Source: Trichobilharzia regenti (Eukaryota > Platyhelminthes > Trematoda > Strigeidida > Schistosomatidae). From it: DNA of 64,000 nucleotides. The translations under genes were made by a program, and so were the position numbers. Below the pieces are notes generated by a model. The model was not told where the DNA came from. It searched no databases and saw only the letters and a program-made list of their open reading frames with translations. Location: assembly GCA_944472135.2 (NCBI GenBank), contig OX235262.1, positions 57,260,440 through 57,324,439 of the forward strand. The letters run 5' to 3'. Shown here piece after piece: positions 33,329 to 44,964 of the stretch (position 1 is its first letter; each line of letters starts with the position of its first letter).

Positions 33329-35040
33329 AGAGTACACTAGGAGATACAGATTCACTTTTTAACTTCATCAAATAACCACGTATATTTACACTCATCACTT
33401 ACGTTAAACTAAATGATAAAACTCTCTTTAAAACTATTTTCATCAGTAAATATTGTGTACAGATGGAAATTAATTCTTTTTTTAAAAAAATTAGCGTCTA
33501 TCAATATACACAGGCATATATATATGTAGATCTTTAAATACATAAATGGTTATACGATAGGAAGGATAAAGAAAGATGATGGAAGACAGGAAATGATTCG
33601 AATTTTTCAGTGAAACCATTCTCGGTATTTCAACAAAAATAATGATGATTACATTCTCTTGTCTAACAGGGGGACAGAAGAAGAATTGCGTGTGCGTGTG
33701 TGTGTGTGGAGCAAATAATAAATAAGTCAGTCAAAATAGTACATGGGATAAAGGGGGATAAAAAAAAAGACAGTCATAGAAAGAGAACATATTGAGTAAA
33801 TAAACTAATGATGTTTCATCATTTTATTTCAAAAGAAGACAATAATTGCTTATAAATATATGTCTTACTGTTGTTTGAGTCTGTAAACAGTCTGTGTATT
33901 TGATTTCATTTCATTTACTCATCCTATCTATCCCACAACACTTTTATGTTTGTTGTCTTCAAATATTGAAGATTTATATTTTGCTTTCTTCCGGTATTTT
34001 AGTTAGTTGATTATTTAATTCATTTTTTTTTCAGTTTTCTATCTATTTATCTGTTCACTAAGAATGGCGACAATAAATGTTTTATCTTACTTGAAACTTA
34101 TTTAAACTGCCCACCAAAAATGGATGAGTAGAATTAAAACAAGCAATCATGTGATAATTTGTTCAATTATAGTTATTTTTTTAAAGTTTTATTATCCTTT
34201 GATGTAGTTTATGCTTTTAATGGGGGATTTCTAGGCGAAATCCTTTTCTAAAAAAAGACTTTATAGACATACAAGTATTTTAAGTGATGTGAGGCAATGA
34301 AGTAAAGAAAGTAGGGTGAGTTGTATGCATATGGGTTAAGGGTGAGGTGAGGGAGGGGAGAGAACGTTTTATCAGAATTGAGAATATAATATATTGATGC
34401 TTTTACAGAAGTTTAATGAATTCTTCAATTCTTTAGTTAATTGATAAAATGACCACATCGTTGTTTATTGATAAATATACATTTAACCACACGTGCACAC
34501 ACACACACACACACACACAGACCAAAAACATACTTCTGTATCTATTATGCCATTATCCTTCAGTCATCCTAGTAATTCACATACCCAAATATAAACATAA
34601 TGCATAAAAGAGGAAATAGCTTAAATCAGTGATGGTGAGTTGGGTTTGTTTTTATTTCTTATAGTAGGGGAAAACATTTAATTGTGACTTATTATTTCGC
34701 CTTAAATGACAAATGAGTTCTTACGCCCACTTCCCTCCCCTCTGACTCCCAAAACAAAAAATCTACTGGTAAACAAAATGAAAATATTGTTCCTCATTAA
34801 AATAAAATTTTATAAGACATTGAAAGAGTGAAAATTAGTTTTGCAGTCATAACAAAAAAGGAAATAGAGTTATGAATTTCAATGTATATCTTCTCACAGA
34901 TGGATACTGACTTCATTTTGATGGAGTTTTGAATACACATGGCTGGAAAAAATCGAAATAGAATGAAACCGTCTGTATACTTCTGTCTTGTTTACAAATA
35001 GTTCTTTTACTGGTATCAACTCTTGACAAAGTCTGCAGTG
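33000..35040. repeat. Unique AT-rich DNA with microsatellites
   Basis: Contains a (TA)n run at about 33261-33324, one of the longest in the window, a GT run near 33690-33708 and a (CA)n run at about 34494-34520. No transposon family or exon is recognised. It is one of the few stretches free of young repeats. Confidence 0.55.
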
Positions 35041-35044
35041 GCAT

Positions 35045-35510
35045 TATTATCATTACATTTATTATTATTATTCCGAAGAGTTTCAACTAGCTTCAACGGC
35101 ACATCTGCACTTTATTCAATTCTCTGCAGCCCTGTGTTGGCTGGGCCCATAATTGCCTTTAAGTCTCTCTTCTCCTCCCCGCACAATCTCTTTGATGTCA
35201 TCCTTAGATTCCTAACTCGTTATTTTCCATCAGGAGTCTAGTCGACGGTGTGGCAAGTGATGTCACCGAACAGTCTCGTCAGCGTGTGTCCAATCAATCT
35301 CCATTTTCTTTCGCATATTTGTTGAACATTCGGTTCTTGGTTGGTTGATTCCCAGAGTATTTTATTGCTAATCCCATATGAGTGTTGAGTGGTGGCAACT
35401 GTTGATAAAAGTCTACAGACTGTTGGAAATGTTTTTCGTGAAGCGCCAACTTTCTGATCTCTTTCGAAGAATTGACGTAACATTAGTGGCATTAAGTGAA
35501 TCTAGTTAAA
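35045..35510 (-). pseudogene. RTE-A LINE 3' end, old copy
   Basis: The minus strand keeps ERKWRLIGHTLTRLFGDIT near 35320 and the tail with ATTATTATTATTCC near 35065. More diverged than the other copies. Confidence 0.6.
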
Positions 35511-35514
35511 GAAT

Positions 35515-35955
35515 TTTTTGAATTATTTTCATTAGAGATATAATAAGAGATAAATTTCAAAAACAAAATGCCTTAAATTATGTGAAACAGTCATCAACAG
35601 GCTTTGTGAGTAAATGCATAAGTATTGTTAAACAATTACTTTGAGATATTTCTAATCCAATTTCTTAGCATCATAATAACACATATTTGGAATGGTAAAT
35701 ATTGCATTTCAAATTATTATTATTATTATTATTATTGGTAATATTAGCATTGGTGTTGGTAGTTATTTTGGATTATGAACATCTTTTCCGTAAGATATGA
35801 ATTACGACAAGTTTATCTCAAAATGTATTAATCCATGCTAATGTCCCACTGTCTTATAATAATAATAATAACAATTAAAATAGTCTAGACAAAGCAGTAA
35901 GAAGACATGATTTGTCTGAAGTACAAATAAACGACTAGTAATACAATGAATAAAA
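35515..35955. other. No gene seen; ATT microsatellite
   Basis: An (ATT)n run at about 35709-35738 and an AAT run near 35857. Otherwise unassigned. Confidence 0.4.
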
Positions 35956-35959
35956 TAGT

Positions 35960-36245
35960 TTAATTGGATGGAGGATTTAATCATGAGCTGACATCAGTTA
36001 GAGAACCACTGGAAAACCTAGGAGTACTGGACAGCTGTTTCGTCCTAGTTTGGGACTCTTCAGCAGTACTCACCCACCGGGATTCCAACCCAGGACCTTC
36101 TGGTTACAAGGCGAGCTCGTAGACCATTGAGCCACTGGGACCCGATCCAATGGTCCTTGAATTCTAGCTTCTGCCAGTTCACGACATAGCGCGACCACTT
36201 CGCAATGTCTTCTTCGATGAGTTACTACCTCATCTTCAACCTGCT
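35960..36245 (-). mobile_element. HHR-SINE, near full length, left arm of fold-back
   Basis: Minus-strand order: body (GCGCGACCACTTCGCAATG block), A-box TGGCTCAATGGTCTACGAGC, B-box GGTTGGAATCCC, an intact hammerhead (36022-36071), then AGGTTTTCCAGTGG, GACATCAGTTAGAG and ATCCTCCATCC. The internal promoter would be read by RNA polymerase III. Confidence 0.8.
36022..36071 (-). ncRNA. Hammerhead ribozyme, all core positions intact
   Basis: On minus: stem I GAGTACTG with CAGTACTC (8 bp), core CTGAAGA fitting CUGANGA, stem II GTCC/GGAC with loop CAAACTA, GAAA, stem III region CAGCT, and cleavage triplet GTC. ACAGCTGT around stem III is self-complementary, as in hammerheads that act as dimers. Predicted active. 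Confidence 0.85.
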
Positions 36246-36264
36246 GTACCCTACTGGTCAGGGC

Positions 36265-36605
36265 TTCCCACTAGAACCCCAGGTTGAAGCTGAGGCAGTA
36301 ACCCATCGAAGAAGATATTGCAAAATGGTCGCGCTATGTCGTGAATTGACAGAAGTTAGAATTCACGGACTGGCCATTGGATCGGGTCCCAGCGGCTCAA
36401 TGGTCTACGAGCTCACCTTGTAACCAGAAGGTCATGGCTTCGACCCCTGTGGTTGGTGCGTACTGATGAAGAGTCCTAGGCTAGGACGAAACAGCTATGC
36501 AGTACTCTCTGCAGGTTTTCCAATGGTTCCGTAACCGATGTCAACTGATGACGAAATCCTCCATCCAGTCAAACTAAATGCCTACAAAACCAATACTTTA
36601 AAAAG
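36265..36605 (+). mobile_element. HHR-SINE, right arm of fold-back
   Basis: Inverted partner of 35960-36245: the same body, A-box TGGCTCAATGGTCTACGAGC near 36395, a changed B-box (GGCTTCGACCCC), a hammerhead at 36460-36513, and a tail ending CAAAACCAATACTT. The ribozyme has C3 changed to A (ATGAAGA) and stem II CTAGG mutated. Confidence 0.75.
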
Positions 36606-36734
36606 TTTAACTGTTGCTGAATTTTAACCACTTCTGGATTTGAAAGCTAAACAAGATATTCATTGTGTCTCTGTGCTGTCTTGGTGGTTCACTGATAGGA
36701 CGCTGATCGACTGCTTGAAAGGTACAAATTCCAA

Positions 36735-36910
36735 CGTACACCAGCGTACTCCTAAAACTTGCCTATCTGGCGGTGAGCCTGACGAAAGAAGGAAGGTTGA
36801 GCATGAAGCCAGCAATCTAATCTCGTTAGAAACAATACCACAGCTATTGAAACTTTAAAGCTAAAGTTTAAAGCCCTGTGTTCTATTTGGGACGTGAAAT
36901 AATGAAGAAG
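36735..36910 (+). mobile_element. SINE-T remnant (body and 3' end)
   Basis: GGAAGGTTGAGCATGAAGCCAGCAA, then AGCTATTGAAACTTTAAAG and AAAGCCCTGTGTTCTATTTGG follow the SINE-T order. The tRNA head is lost. Confidence 0.6.
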
Positions 36911-36954
36911 AAATGTAACTGCATTATTTTCTCATAAAGTTCTTTTTACGAAGA

Positions 36955-37170
36955 ATAAGACAAGCTCACCGTGAAACCAGAAGGTTCTGGGTTCGAACCG
37001 TGGTGGAGAGTGAGTACTGATAGATAGTCCCAAACTACACTGACGAAACAGCTGTCCAGCAATCCCTGCACATTTTCCAATGGTTCTCTAACCAATGTCA
37101 GCTCATGATGAAATCCTGTAACCAATCGCTCGAATCCCTCCCTACAAACCAATACTCAAATTGAGATATT
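36955..37170 (+). mobile_element. HHR-SINE with a stem II insertion
   Basis: Starts in the tRNA-like part (AGCTCACCGTGAAACC), B-box GGGTTCGAACCGTGG, then hammerhead region with AAACTACACTGACGAAACAG: three extra bases in the 3' strand of stem II. Tail CCAATCGCTCGAATCCC, ending ACCAATACT. Confidence 0.65.
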
Positions 37171-37174
37171 ACTG

Positions 37175-37870
37175 CACATTCATGCACCCTTTTAATAGTC
37201 TTTTAAAATACTTTAGAATGAATTGCGATTCACTATTAGGTATAGTTTGTTACAAAACAGAAACAAGGCTTAAACAGATCAAATAGATGACTTAAATCAT
37301 CATGATGACATTTTGTCACGAAGCAGTGGAGTTTCTCTCCTCCTCATCTTCTTGACATCCGATAGATGGATAGACAGACAGACAGTACCTTGTTCTCACC
37401 TTAGTTAGTTAGTTAGTTTTTACGTGTTTTTCTTTCTTTCTTTCTGTTTTTTTTATAGCCCAGAATCATTAATAATGAAATTACAACATCAGTCAATCAG
37501 ATAAGAAGAGATTATATCATTATCATTAATGTCAACTTTTATGCATAGAGTTTAAATTAACAAACACAGAAACCTATCGATATATACACAGTGCATATGG
37601 TCACTTCATCTCAAGAAAGAGAATCTTTGAAGAAAAATAACATGGAAAGATAATATCAGTAAGCATAAGTAGTAGTAGTAGTATTCTTGTTATTTAGTAG
37701 TAGTAGTAGTAGTAGTGAAATGAAATATTCATTAATTGTTGATTATGTGATGTAATAATTGTTGAGATGAACTGAGCTGCCTACTTTACATCTTAGAATT
37801 TGATTAGAAAAGTGTTTTGTTTTAAATTGACTGGTGTTTTTTTTCTTTAATTTTCACTGCCTTAATCTCA
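37175..37870. repeat. Unique DNA with several microsatellites
   Basis: GACA and TTAG short tandem runs at about 37370-37420, and (AGT)n at 37668-37717. No coding or transposon signal. Confidence 0.5.
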
Positions 37871-37873
37871 ATT

Positions 37874-38587
37874 ATAAAACACAAAAATAATTGAGCAAAG
37901 AATATCCTTTTCGATAATTTCCTTCTCTTCTGGCTCTACAATTATACACATATGTTTACATAAATAGAATATTCTAGAATAGTAGTCAGTAAGAATATTG
38001 GTGTTTTTTAAATAATATCGATTTGTCAAGTAAGATCAATGGAATTACAGTTCCTTAAAGATGCTTAAAATTGGGAAAATTCCACGAAAATTGAGGATCA
38101 TTCAAACCTAGATGGCCAAAGTAATGATAATGTCTGAACTAGGTTCTTTTGGATACATAAATTAGGCTTCTTAATGTGGATCTCACCGGCCTAAGCAATA
38201 TTTAGTTATCGAACTCTTAAGGCGAAGTTAAGATTTCTTGGTGTGCAGTAAATGACTCTGAAAGCCTGGTTAACATCAATCTTGTGTTCTGCATCCGCAA
38301 AATGTGATAGAATAGCGCTACGAATAGATTAACCACTTAGGGTGATGTTCGGAAATCCGATGAGAAACACGCCTAATTGTAAAGCCTGTGTAACTGGCTC
38401 CATAGGAGCAGCTAGTTCCATTGATCTTATTTGACAAATCGATATTATTTAAAAAACACCAATAATGATATTGACTACTATTCTAGAATATTCAATGTAT
38501 ATAAACATATGTGTATAATTGTAGAGCCAGAAGAGGAGGGAATTATCGAAAAGGATATTCTTTGCTCAATTATTTTGTGTTTTATAG
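37874..38587 (-). pseudogene. PLE-II endonuclease fragment between inverted repeats
   Basis: The 172-bp arms 37874-38045 and 38415-38587 are inverted copies of each other. Between them the minus strand reads SYGASYTGFTIRRVSHRISE, HHPKWL, a frameshift, then IRSAILSHFADAEHKIDVNQ and KNLVQTLSLLWP: a GIY-YIG endonuclease from YIG to the C-terminus. Two stops are present. Same architecture as PLE-I and PLE-III here, with an unrelated terminal sequence. Confidence 0.7.
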
Positions 38588-38684
38588 ATGTCTGAATGAA
38601 TATTTTCGTTAATCTGAATTGTCGATACCTGGAATAAGAAGTGGAATTGAGTACATTCTAAAATCTACTGACCAGCATACGTCT

Positions 38685-38845
38685 AAACCGGCTGGCTTAA
38701 TTGGTAATAAGCTCGGAAAGGAGGTTGAGAGGCTAACAACCTCACACCGTAAATGAAAACGACACCACCACTGCTAAAACTTGAAAAACGTAAAGCTTGA
38801 ATTCTCCTATGTTTTACTCGAAATACAAAAGAATGGGATATTCTA
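38685..38845 (+). mobile_element. SINE-T remnant
   Basis: GGAGGTTGAGAGGCTAACAACCTC, CACTGCTAAAACTTGAAAA and AGCTTGAATTCTCCTATGTT show the body and RTE-like end. The head (GGCTGGCTTAATTGGTAA) is worn. Confidence 0.55.
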
Positions 38846-38849
38846 CGAC

Positions 38850-39300
38850 AAATATACCAGTATTGTTGATAGTGTAAAATAGCTGTGACAGTGGAAGTCA
38901 GAATTTTGAGTAAACGATGTACAAACAATAGCTCGAATCTCATTAGTTCATTATCGTCTGTGGAGATGCAAGTATAAACATTTGCTGAGTGATACCACTT
39001 ATGAATTCAAATATTAAACATCAAGTTCAATGTAATTCTGTTACTTTAGATCAGTTTATTTGGCTGTGAAAAATGATTCAGATTCCTTGATCGCCATTTA
39101 CGATATCAAGCACATCAAATGTATTGTCATCTGAGTACTGTTCGTATTCAAAAGCAACTGTGGTAATTTCTCACCTTGAACTGTATAGTTTGCAAATGAA
39201 GAATTTAATCCTCTTACCTATTGCAGATGCAAATGAAAATATGTTGGAATCTTCTTTTTATCAGAACTAGGTTATTTCATCTGTAGTTTAGAAGTGAGGT
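38850..39300. other. No gene seen
   Basis: AT-rich DNA, unassigned. Confidence 0.4.
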
Positions 39301-39309
39301 GATATATGT

Positions 39310-39515
39310 TGAGTGCGTCGATGGTGAAGTGTTAGAATGCTTTCCAGCCAATTTTCCCCCTAAACCTCTTCCTAGCAGGTAGTAACTCTGGAAAATAATG
39401 AAAGGTTGGTCTTAATGCTGGCAACTTCATCCCGTAAAAAAGCAACAGTGCCACTGAAACTTCACATCTTAAGCTTGAAGCTGTTTCTCCTCCACTCGGA
39501 ACACAATGAATGAAG
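39310..39515 (+). mobile_element. SINE-T copy
   Basis: Head GATGGTGAAGTGTTAGAATGC, body AAAGGTTGGTCTTAATGCTGG then CCGTAAAAAAGCAACAG and CACTGAAACTTCA, end AGCTTGAAGCTG. The B-box is not preserved. Confidence 0.6.
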
Positions 39516-39574
39516 AGGAAGGAACATTGAGTATAATATCCTTTTCCAGAATACTGTACATTCATAAGTAAATA

Positions 39575-39685
39575 AATCTCCCAGTACTCTCAGGTTTTCC
39601 AATGGTTCTCTAACCGATGTCAGCCCATGGTGAAATCCTCTAACCAATCAGTCAAATCCCTACAAACCAATACTTGAATGTCGAT
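39575..39685 (+). mobile_element. HHR-SINE 3' end
   Basis: Only the part from the 3' strand of hammerhead stem I (CAGTACTC) to the tail CTACAAACCAATACTTG is present. Confidence 0.6.
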
Positions 39686-39704
39686 GAGATGCTCACTGAA
39701 GACT

Positions 39705-40085
39705 GGTCCTATTCAGGTAGACAGTTACCTGGGGTTCTAGTGAGAAGTCGTGACCAGTAGGATGCAGCGGGTCGGGTGTGAGGCCAAATACTCGCCGAAG
39801 ACATTGGCTAGCAGTCGCGCTATGTTGTGAATTGACAGAAGTTTGACATCATGGACTGGCCATTGGATCGGGTCCCAGTGGTTTTATGGTCTACGAACTA
39901 GCTCGCCTTGTAACCAGAAGGTCCTGGGTTCGAACCACGGTTGGTGCGTTCTGATGAAGAGTCCCAAACTAGGCTGACGATACAGCTGTCCAGTACTCCC
40001 AAGTTTCCCAGTGATTCTCTAACCAATATCTGCTCATGATAAAATCCTATAACCAATCAACCAAATCCCTACAGACTAATACTTG
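39705..40085 (+). mobile_element. HHR-SINE, nearly full length, with stem II insertion
   Basis: Complete order: GGTTCTAGTGAGAAGTCGTGACC body start, GCGCTATGTTGTGAATTGAC, GGTCCCAGTGGTTTTATGG A-box region, B-box GGGTTCGAACCACGG, hammerhead with AACTAGGCTGACGATACAG (insertion; GAAA lost), tail ACAGACTAATACTTG. The 5' block GTGAGAAGTCGTGACC also occurs at 54120 and 59500, which helps mark the element start. Confidence 0.7.
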
Positions 40086-40089
40086 GGAA

Positions 40090-40865
40090 ATAAATCTCTT
40101 GAAAACATCATGCGTTTAATACATTTTGTAGTGAGCATCTTTAGTGATGTATCTGTATAGTGGTAATTTCTTTCATTCAATTCAGTCTTGTTTGATTAAC
40201 TAAAAGAGGTTACAGCTTAACACTTTACTCAGTGAACTTTCACTGTATTCATCCCAGATTTGATTAGAGTGTAAACTTTAAGTACCAGGAAGTCGTCCTC
40301 TATTCCTGTGCTTTAAGGAGTCTGTTATCATTCTCCTACTCTTGTCGTATCATTTGTCTACATTTATCTACAAGTGTCAGAAAATATCTTGTCCCTCAAA
40401 GATTTAAATTTGTGTCACTCACTCCGGAAGTCGATTACAGCATTATTCAGGCTATGACTTCCACACCGGTCTCTGAATATAAACTAATGTTGTAACCAGT
40501 GTGTTCATAGTATTAACTAAAATTTATAGAACAAGTATGCAGTTCAGTCACTAAGTTGATTAACACAATGCTAAAGTGACTTACAGTTTTATTTTGAGTG
40601 TTAGAACTGGGGGGCATGGAGTTTCGGAACTGCTTTTCCTATTCCTTGATAATTTATTACCGGAGAGTGCGTCTGTGGTTTCTTCTCACATATCTATCTC
40701 ATTTTTTTTACCAAGTTACTGTATCCGACCATTCTGACCGGATATGTAACAATCCCTGTGAGAGAAACATCTCTACTAAACTTCAAAACTGTCAGGTTTT
40801 TACTTAACCTTTATATTTAACTGTGAACGTTTTATTGTCAGTTTAAAACTTGGGCACCATGGTAG
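40090..40865. other. No gene seen
   Basis: Unique AT-rich DNA. A 69-codon frame at 40598-40807 has no motif. Confidence 0.4.
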
Positions 40866-40868
40866 AGT

Positions 40869-41266
40869 ATAATTCCATTATAGATAAGATTTTATTTTGA
40901 TAATCACAAAGTGTTACACAGTTATGTTAACTGATGACAGCGTTTCGAGCACAAACTACTGCCACTCATAATCATATCAAGTCACTACTCACACAACTTT
41001 TTTCCTTCATTTATATACATGAGTGGAATTTGGTTAGACATTTGAATAAAAATCAGTACAGGATAATGTACGCTCAAAAATAATAACATGAGTGTTATTG
41101 ATTAACTACACTCGTCTTATTTCCCATCTGATTGTAAGGGATCAATAACACTAGTATTATTATTATTATTTCTGAATGTACATTATCCTATATTGTCATC
41201 AATTAATATTACTGTATAACACTATGTGACTTATTAAAATAAAATCTTATCTATAATGGAGTTTTA
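40869..41266. mobile_element. PLE terminal repeats in inverted arrangement, no ORF
   Basis: Arms of about 66 bp (40873-40938 and 41198-41266; TCCATTATAGATAAGATTTT and its complement) face each other. The left arm runs into the PLE-III terminal motif (reverse complement TATGATTATGAGTGG, then CGAAACGCTGTCATC, near 40935-40980). A half-copy of the arm recurs at 59838-59900. Confidence 0.5.
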
Positions 41267-41269
41267 TCG

Positions 41270-41560
41270 TCAGGCTTAGCGATGTCTTTATCAATGATGA
41301 CTTCATCTAATAAGTATTTTGATGTTAGTGACCACCAAAAAAAGCAGTAGGTAAAAATCTATTTCGCAAGAACTCTTTCTGTATGAGATGATGTCAAAAC
41401 ACCTCTGAAAACTCATTCGAAATAAGGAGGAATAGCAAAAATTTAGGGATTTTCAATTTTCTTTCCATCAGCTGAACTTTTAAACATTGATTACTTGTGG
41501 GTCAACAACAAATTTCTGTCATCTGAAGAATTCAAACTTGAAAATTAATCTAGTTTTCAC
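41270..41560. other. No gene seen
   Basis: Unassigned AT-rich DNA. Confidence 0.4.
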
Positions 41561-41564
41561 TAGT

Positions 41565-41890
41565 GATTAGGGTTCTAGTAAGAAGTTATAAACAGTGAGG
41601 TCTATCCAGTTGGATGTGCGGAGAAATACCCAACGGATGGCAATGCCAAGTGGAGCTAAAAGTTAGGCCATTGGATTCCCCATCCTAGTGGCTAAATAAT
41701 CAGTGAGCTTGTTTGTAACTTGAATATTCTAGATTCAATCTCTGGTGTGGTGATGGGTGCGTACCGACGAAAAGTCCCAAAATAAGACGAAACATCTGCC
41801 AAGTACTTCGAGGTTTTCAATGATGCTGTGAATGAAGTCAGTTCGCGATCAAACTTGAACCCGTTTTATCGTACTAATTAAAAATTGTAC
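41565..41890 (+). mobile_element. HHR-SINE, old copy
   Basis: GGGTTCTAGTAAGAAG start, GCCATTGGATTCCCCATCC, A-box-like GTGGCTAAATAATC, B-box GATTCAATCTCTGG, hammerhead GTACCGACGAAAAGTCCC...GACGAAAC with a broken core, and the AGGTTTTCAATG tail. Confidence 0.6.
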
Positions 41891-41894
41891 ACTT

Positions 41895-42470
41895 TAATTT
41901 TTGAGGATTTTGAATGATGAAACTTATTCATTTAGTCTAAATAGTTGGGATATTTGTACTCCTTTCTGCCTTATACTTAGTGGTTATGAGAGATTGTTCA
42001 AATAGAGGGGATATTATTCCTAAAAAATTTTGGTGGAGCTAAAGGAGAACAGTGGGTCAAATAAATGACCTTGAACAATCAATCATGGTTAGTGAGTATT
42101 GAAAGTCAAAGTGCATTGTTTAATATATTCATCCGAATGGCCATCAGTCATCTCTCTCTCTCTCTTTCTCTCTAAGATTCACCAATATTGTGCACCACAT
42201 AATATCAGCAAAATCTGAAGGATGATGGATCTGTTTCATACGTGACAAGTGATTTATAAGTGGGTTTAATATGATTTACTACCTTTAACATACCTTTCAG
42301 GTGATTCCTCTCATTGACTACTATTATTCTTTAACTTCCTGCACTTCCCTCCACTAGTCTAACAGGTAACTGGCCAGAATATATATTTTCGTTTGTCAGC
42401 ACATTTTATTATTATTCATAAACTTTAGAACAGGTGAATACGTGTTTTTAGGAGTTTGGGTTAATTTCCC
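41895..42470. other. No gene seen; TC microsatellite
   Basis: A (TC)n run at about 42150-42172. Otherwise unassigned. Confidence 0.4.
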
Positions 42471-42477
42471 CATAGAT

Positions 42478-42800
42478 TTCGTCACGAACCAACGTCATTC
42501 ATGGAGTTGTTAAAAGTCAGAGAGAAGTGAACGGCTGTTTTGTCCTAATTTAGAAATGTTCATATGTACGTGCCCATGACCCCAGCCTAGATTGAACCCA
42601 AGACTTTAAAATGATAGGCCGAACTCGTTGACCATTCAGCCCTTTGAGGTAACTCGTGAATTCTCGCTTCTATCAGTGTGTGGTATGGTGCTACTGTCAA
42701 CCAGTGCCTCCTTGTTCACCTTGAAGTGCAGGTTCCATTGTCCATACCTTCTTATTACAACTTCAGGACAGCTGCCTACCGGCGCTTACATTTGGTAAGT
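42478..42800 (-). mobile_element. HHR-SINE, old copy
   Basis: On minus: B-box GGTTCAATCTAGGC, remnants of the hammerhead (TTTTGTCCTAATTTAGAAATG on plus), and upstream the AATTCACGAGTTACC body. Core positions are lost. Confidence 0.5.
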
Positions 42801-42939
42801 TGGTAGGAGTTTCAATTCATAAGTCTCTGGATTTCGTCCCATTGACTGAATACTCAACGGGCTCACCTAGTGACCTGAAGTTCCTACATTCGATCCCTGG
42901 CAGGTAATGTAAGTCCACTACTAAAGGCTGACTGATTGA

Positions 42940-43095
42940 CTGACTGACCGACTAGTCTCAAGTAGAACCTTGCACAGATGTGCAGCAGTTCGAGCTGTCA
43001 CACTCCACTTAGCGCACAATTTAACAGAAGAGAGTAAAGAGAGGTTCAAAAGAGAGATAATAAACAGAAGTGTGAGTGAGGCAAAAAATTGTAAT
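42940..43095 (+). repeat. Unclassified repeat, copy 1
   Basis: TGTGCAGCAGTTCGAGCTGTC and the purine-rich stretch after TTAGCGCACAATT match 49990-50115 (GTGCAGCAGTTTGAGTTGCC, TAGCACACA). Both copies lie next to RTE-B fragments. Confidence 0.45.
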
Positions 43096-43194
43096 ATGGA
43101 AGAACAATACAATTTTATTGGATGTGATAAATCACAAAGAGTGAATCTGTCTACTCCATCGGGGATGATTTTGGACCATATCACCAATTGTCTC

Positions 43195-44960
43195 CAGCCT
43201 TCATTGGTTTTTATCATCCCGAGGACCCCAAACAGGAAGTCTGTACCTCCCTACGTGGCTGGCGTAAACTAAATGTTGTGGATTTCATTGACTGATGAAG
43301 CCATGTTTTGGTTTGACCACCACTGACTCTTTTCCAACCTGTCCATCCTATGTCAGTTAACTTTGCCCGTCGAGGGAGACTATGGTTAGGGAATGCGTAA
43401 CACATGCCCTAACCATCTCTCTCAATCGATGTAACTGTACAACCTCGTCGATTGATTCCCCCCTCCTCACCTAGCACTAGACGTTTACCCTATTATACCA
43501 CCTAACAAGGGAGATAGAAGGCAGACACCTATGATCAAAAACAGTGAGCCAGGTTTTTCATGTTTTCCACCTTCGATGGCCATGTCTCGCTCACAGCCAG
43601 CCACGAAGGAGGACAGAGCGGTCTGCAGCGCTGAGCGGTACACACACCCTTTGGTCAACAGCCAGCTAGCCGGTTATCACGTCTACTAAGTCAGAGATGG
43701 AATAAGTTGGCATATGCCAAATGAGCCCTCTGTATCTGTGTTGAGATTTCATCAGCAATTAAACTATTGGGGGTTATGCTACTTCCCAAATAGGTGAAGT
43801 GGTCAACACGCCGCACCACTTCACTCCCTATCTCTAAGCTAGAAGTCAATTTAATTCATCCCTGTAGCTTGACCATCCTACATTTGGCGGGAGCGAATCG
43901 CATGCTTGTTGCCCATCAAGGTGTTCAGAAGACTCTGCTCAATTTTTTCAGCGTATTCACCTAGGACGGAGGACTATATCATCTGCATATTCTACGTCAA
44001 CGAAATTATTCCCTGGTAACAAGTCAGTCCTTGAGTCGCTGAGTTCAGTTAGGGTTAATTCTGTTAGCATATCTATGATGAAAGCAAACAGAAATGGGGA
44101 CAGTAGGCAGGGCATCCCTGATGGATACCACTAGTTGTCACCACTTCAGATGACAACCCCCCTCTGTAAGCTCTCACCTGGCTGACTGCATGAGTTCGAG
44201 TAGGGTGCCCTGATCAGTACGATGTACTTTCTCGTCACTTCCTTCATTGACTTAATACCTCTCCATCAGCTGAGTCAAGAAATATGACGACTACTGGAAG
44301 CCAGTAAATATGCCTATGTTTTAGAATCTGTCGGAGGATGAAGACATGATCAATACACACTCTTCCTGGTCTAAAGCCTGCCTGGTTCTCTCGTGTTTGT
44401 TCCCCCGGAGAACCGCTTAGTCTCCGCATGATTCTTGAGCCTAGGACTTTAGATACTATATTAGTCAATCTAATCCCCCTGTGATTATCACAGGACGACT
44501 TGTATATCGAGATAACCACTGACTTACACCAGACCGATGGGAATATCTCTGATTCCTACACACTGCCTCATACTTCAGTTAACGTAGACGGTAACCTGTC
44601 TCCACTGTCCTTGAATACATGAGGAGTCATTCCATCGAGTCCACCAGCTTTTGTAACATGAGTTAGGAATGGAGGACCTGTGTCTATATCCCATTCAGAT
44701 AGGTGTTAGATGCCGGGTAAGTGGCTGTAGGCCTATTAAGTTGCTCCTCAAAGTGTTCTTTCTAACTTTCCAGTCGTTTATCATGAAAGCCAATTATGGT
44801 GTCCTTTTTCTCGGAGATTGTTTCATTTATAATTTGCCTTTTCCCACCTGTTTCCTGAGAAGTCTAAATAGTTGTCTGGTGTTGCCTATCACTGATGCCT
44901 TCTCCATCTATTTCGCTTTTGTCACTTAACACTGTTCACAGTCGTTAAGAAGGCTTCTTG
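43195..44960 (-). pseudogene. RTE-B LINE, RT region, degenerate
   Basis: The minus strand reads SSCDNHRGIRLTNIVSKVL near 44500, RENQAGFRPGRVCIDHVF, a conserved-D segment VVVIFLDS, then broken pieces over 44240-43410, and LTDIGWTGWKRVSGGQTK at 43350. It is collinear with the intact ORF at 7779-10052 (SCDNHRGISLLPV, QAGFRSGRGCIDQVF). Several stops and frameshifts. Confidence 0.75.
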
Positions 44961-44964
44961 CTAG

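Noticed and set aside
40931..40980. Hammerhead at CTGATGA in the PLE terminal repeat
   Set aside because: CTGATGA is on plus but no stem II and GAAA follow on that strand; on minus the GAAAC lacks a CUGANGA partner.
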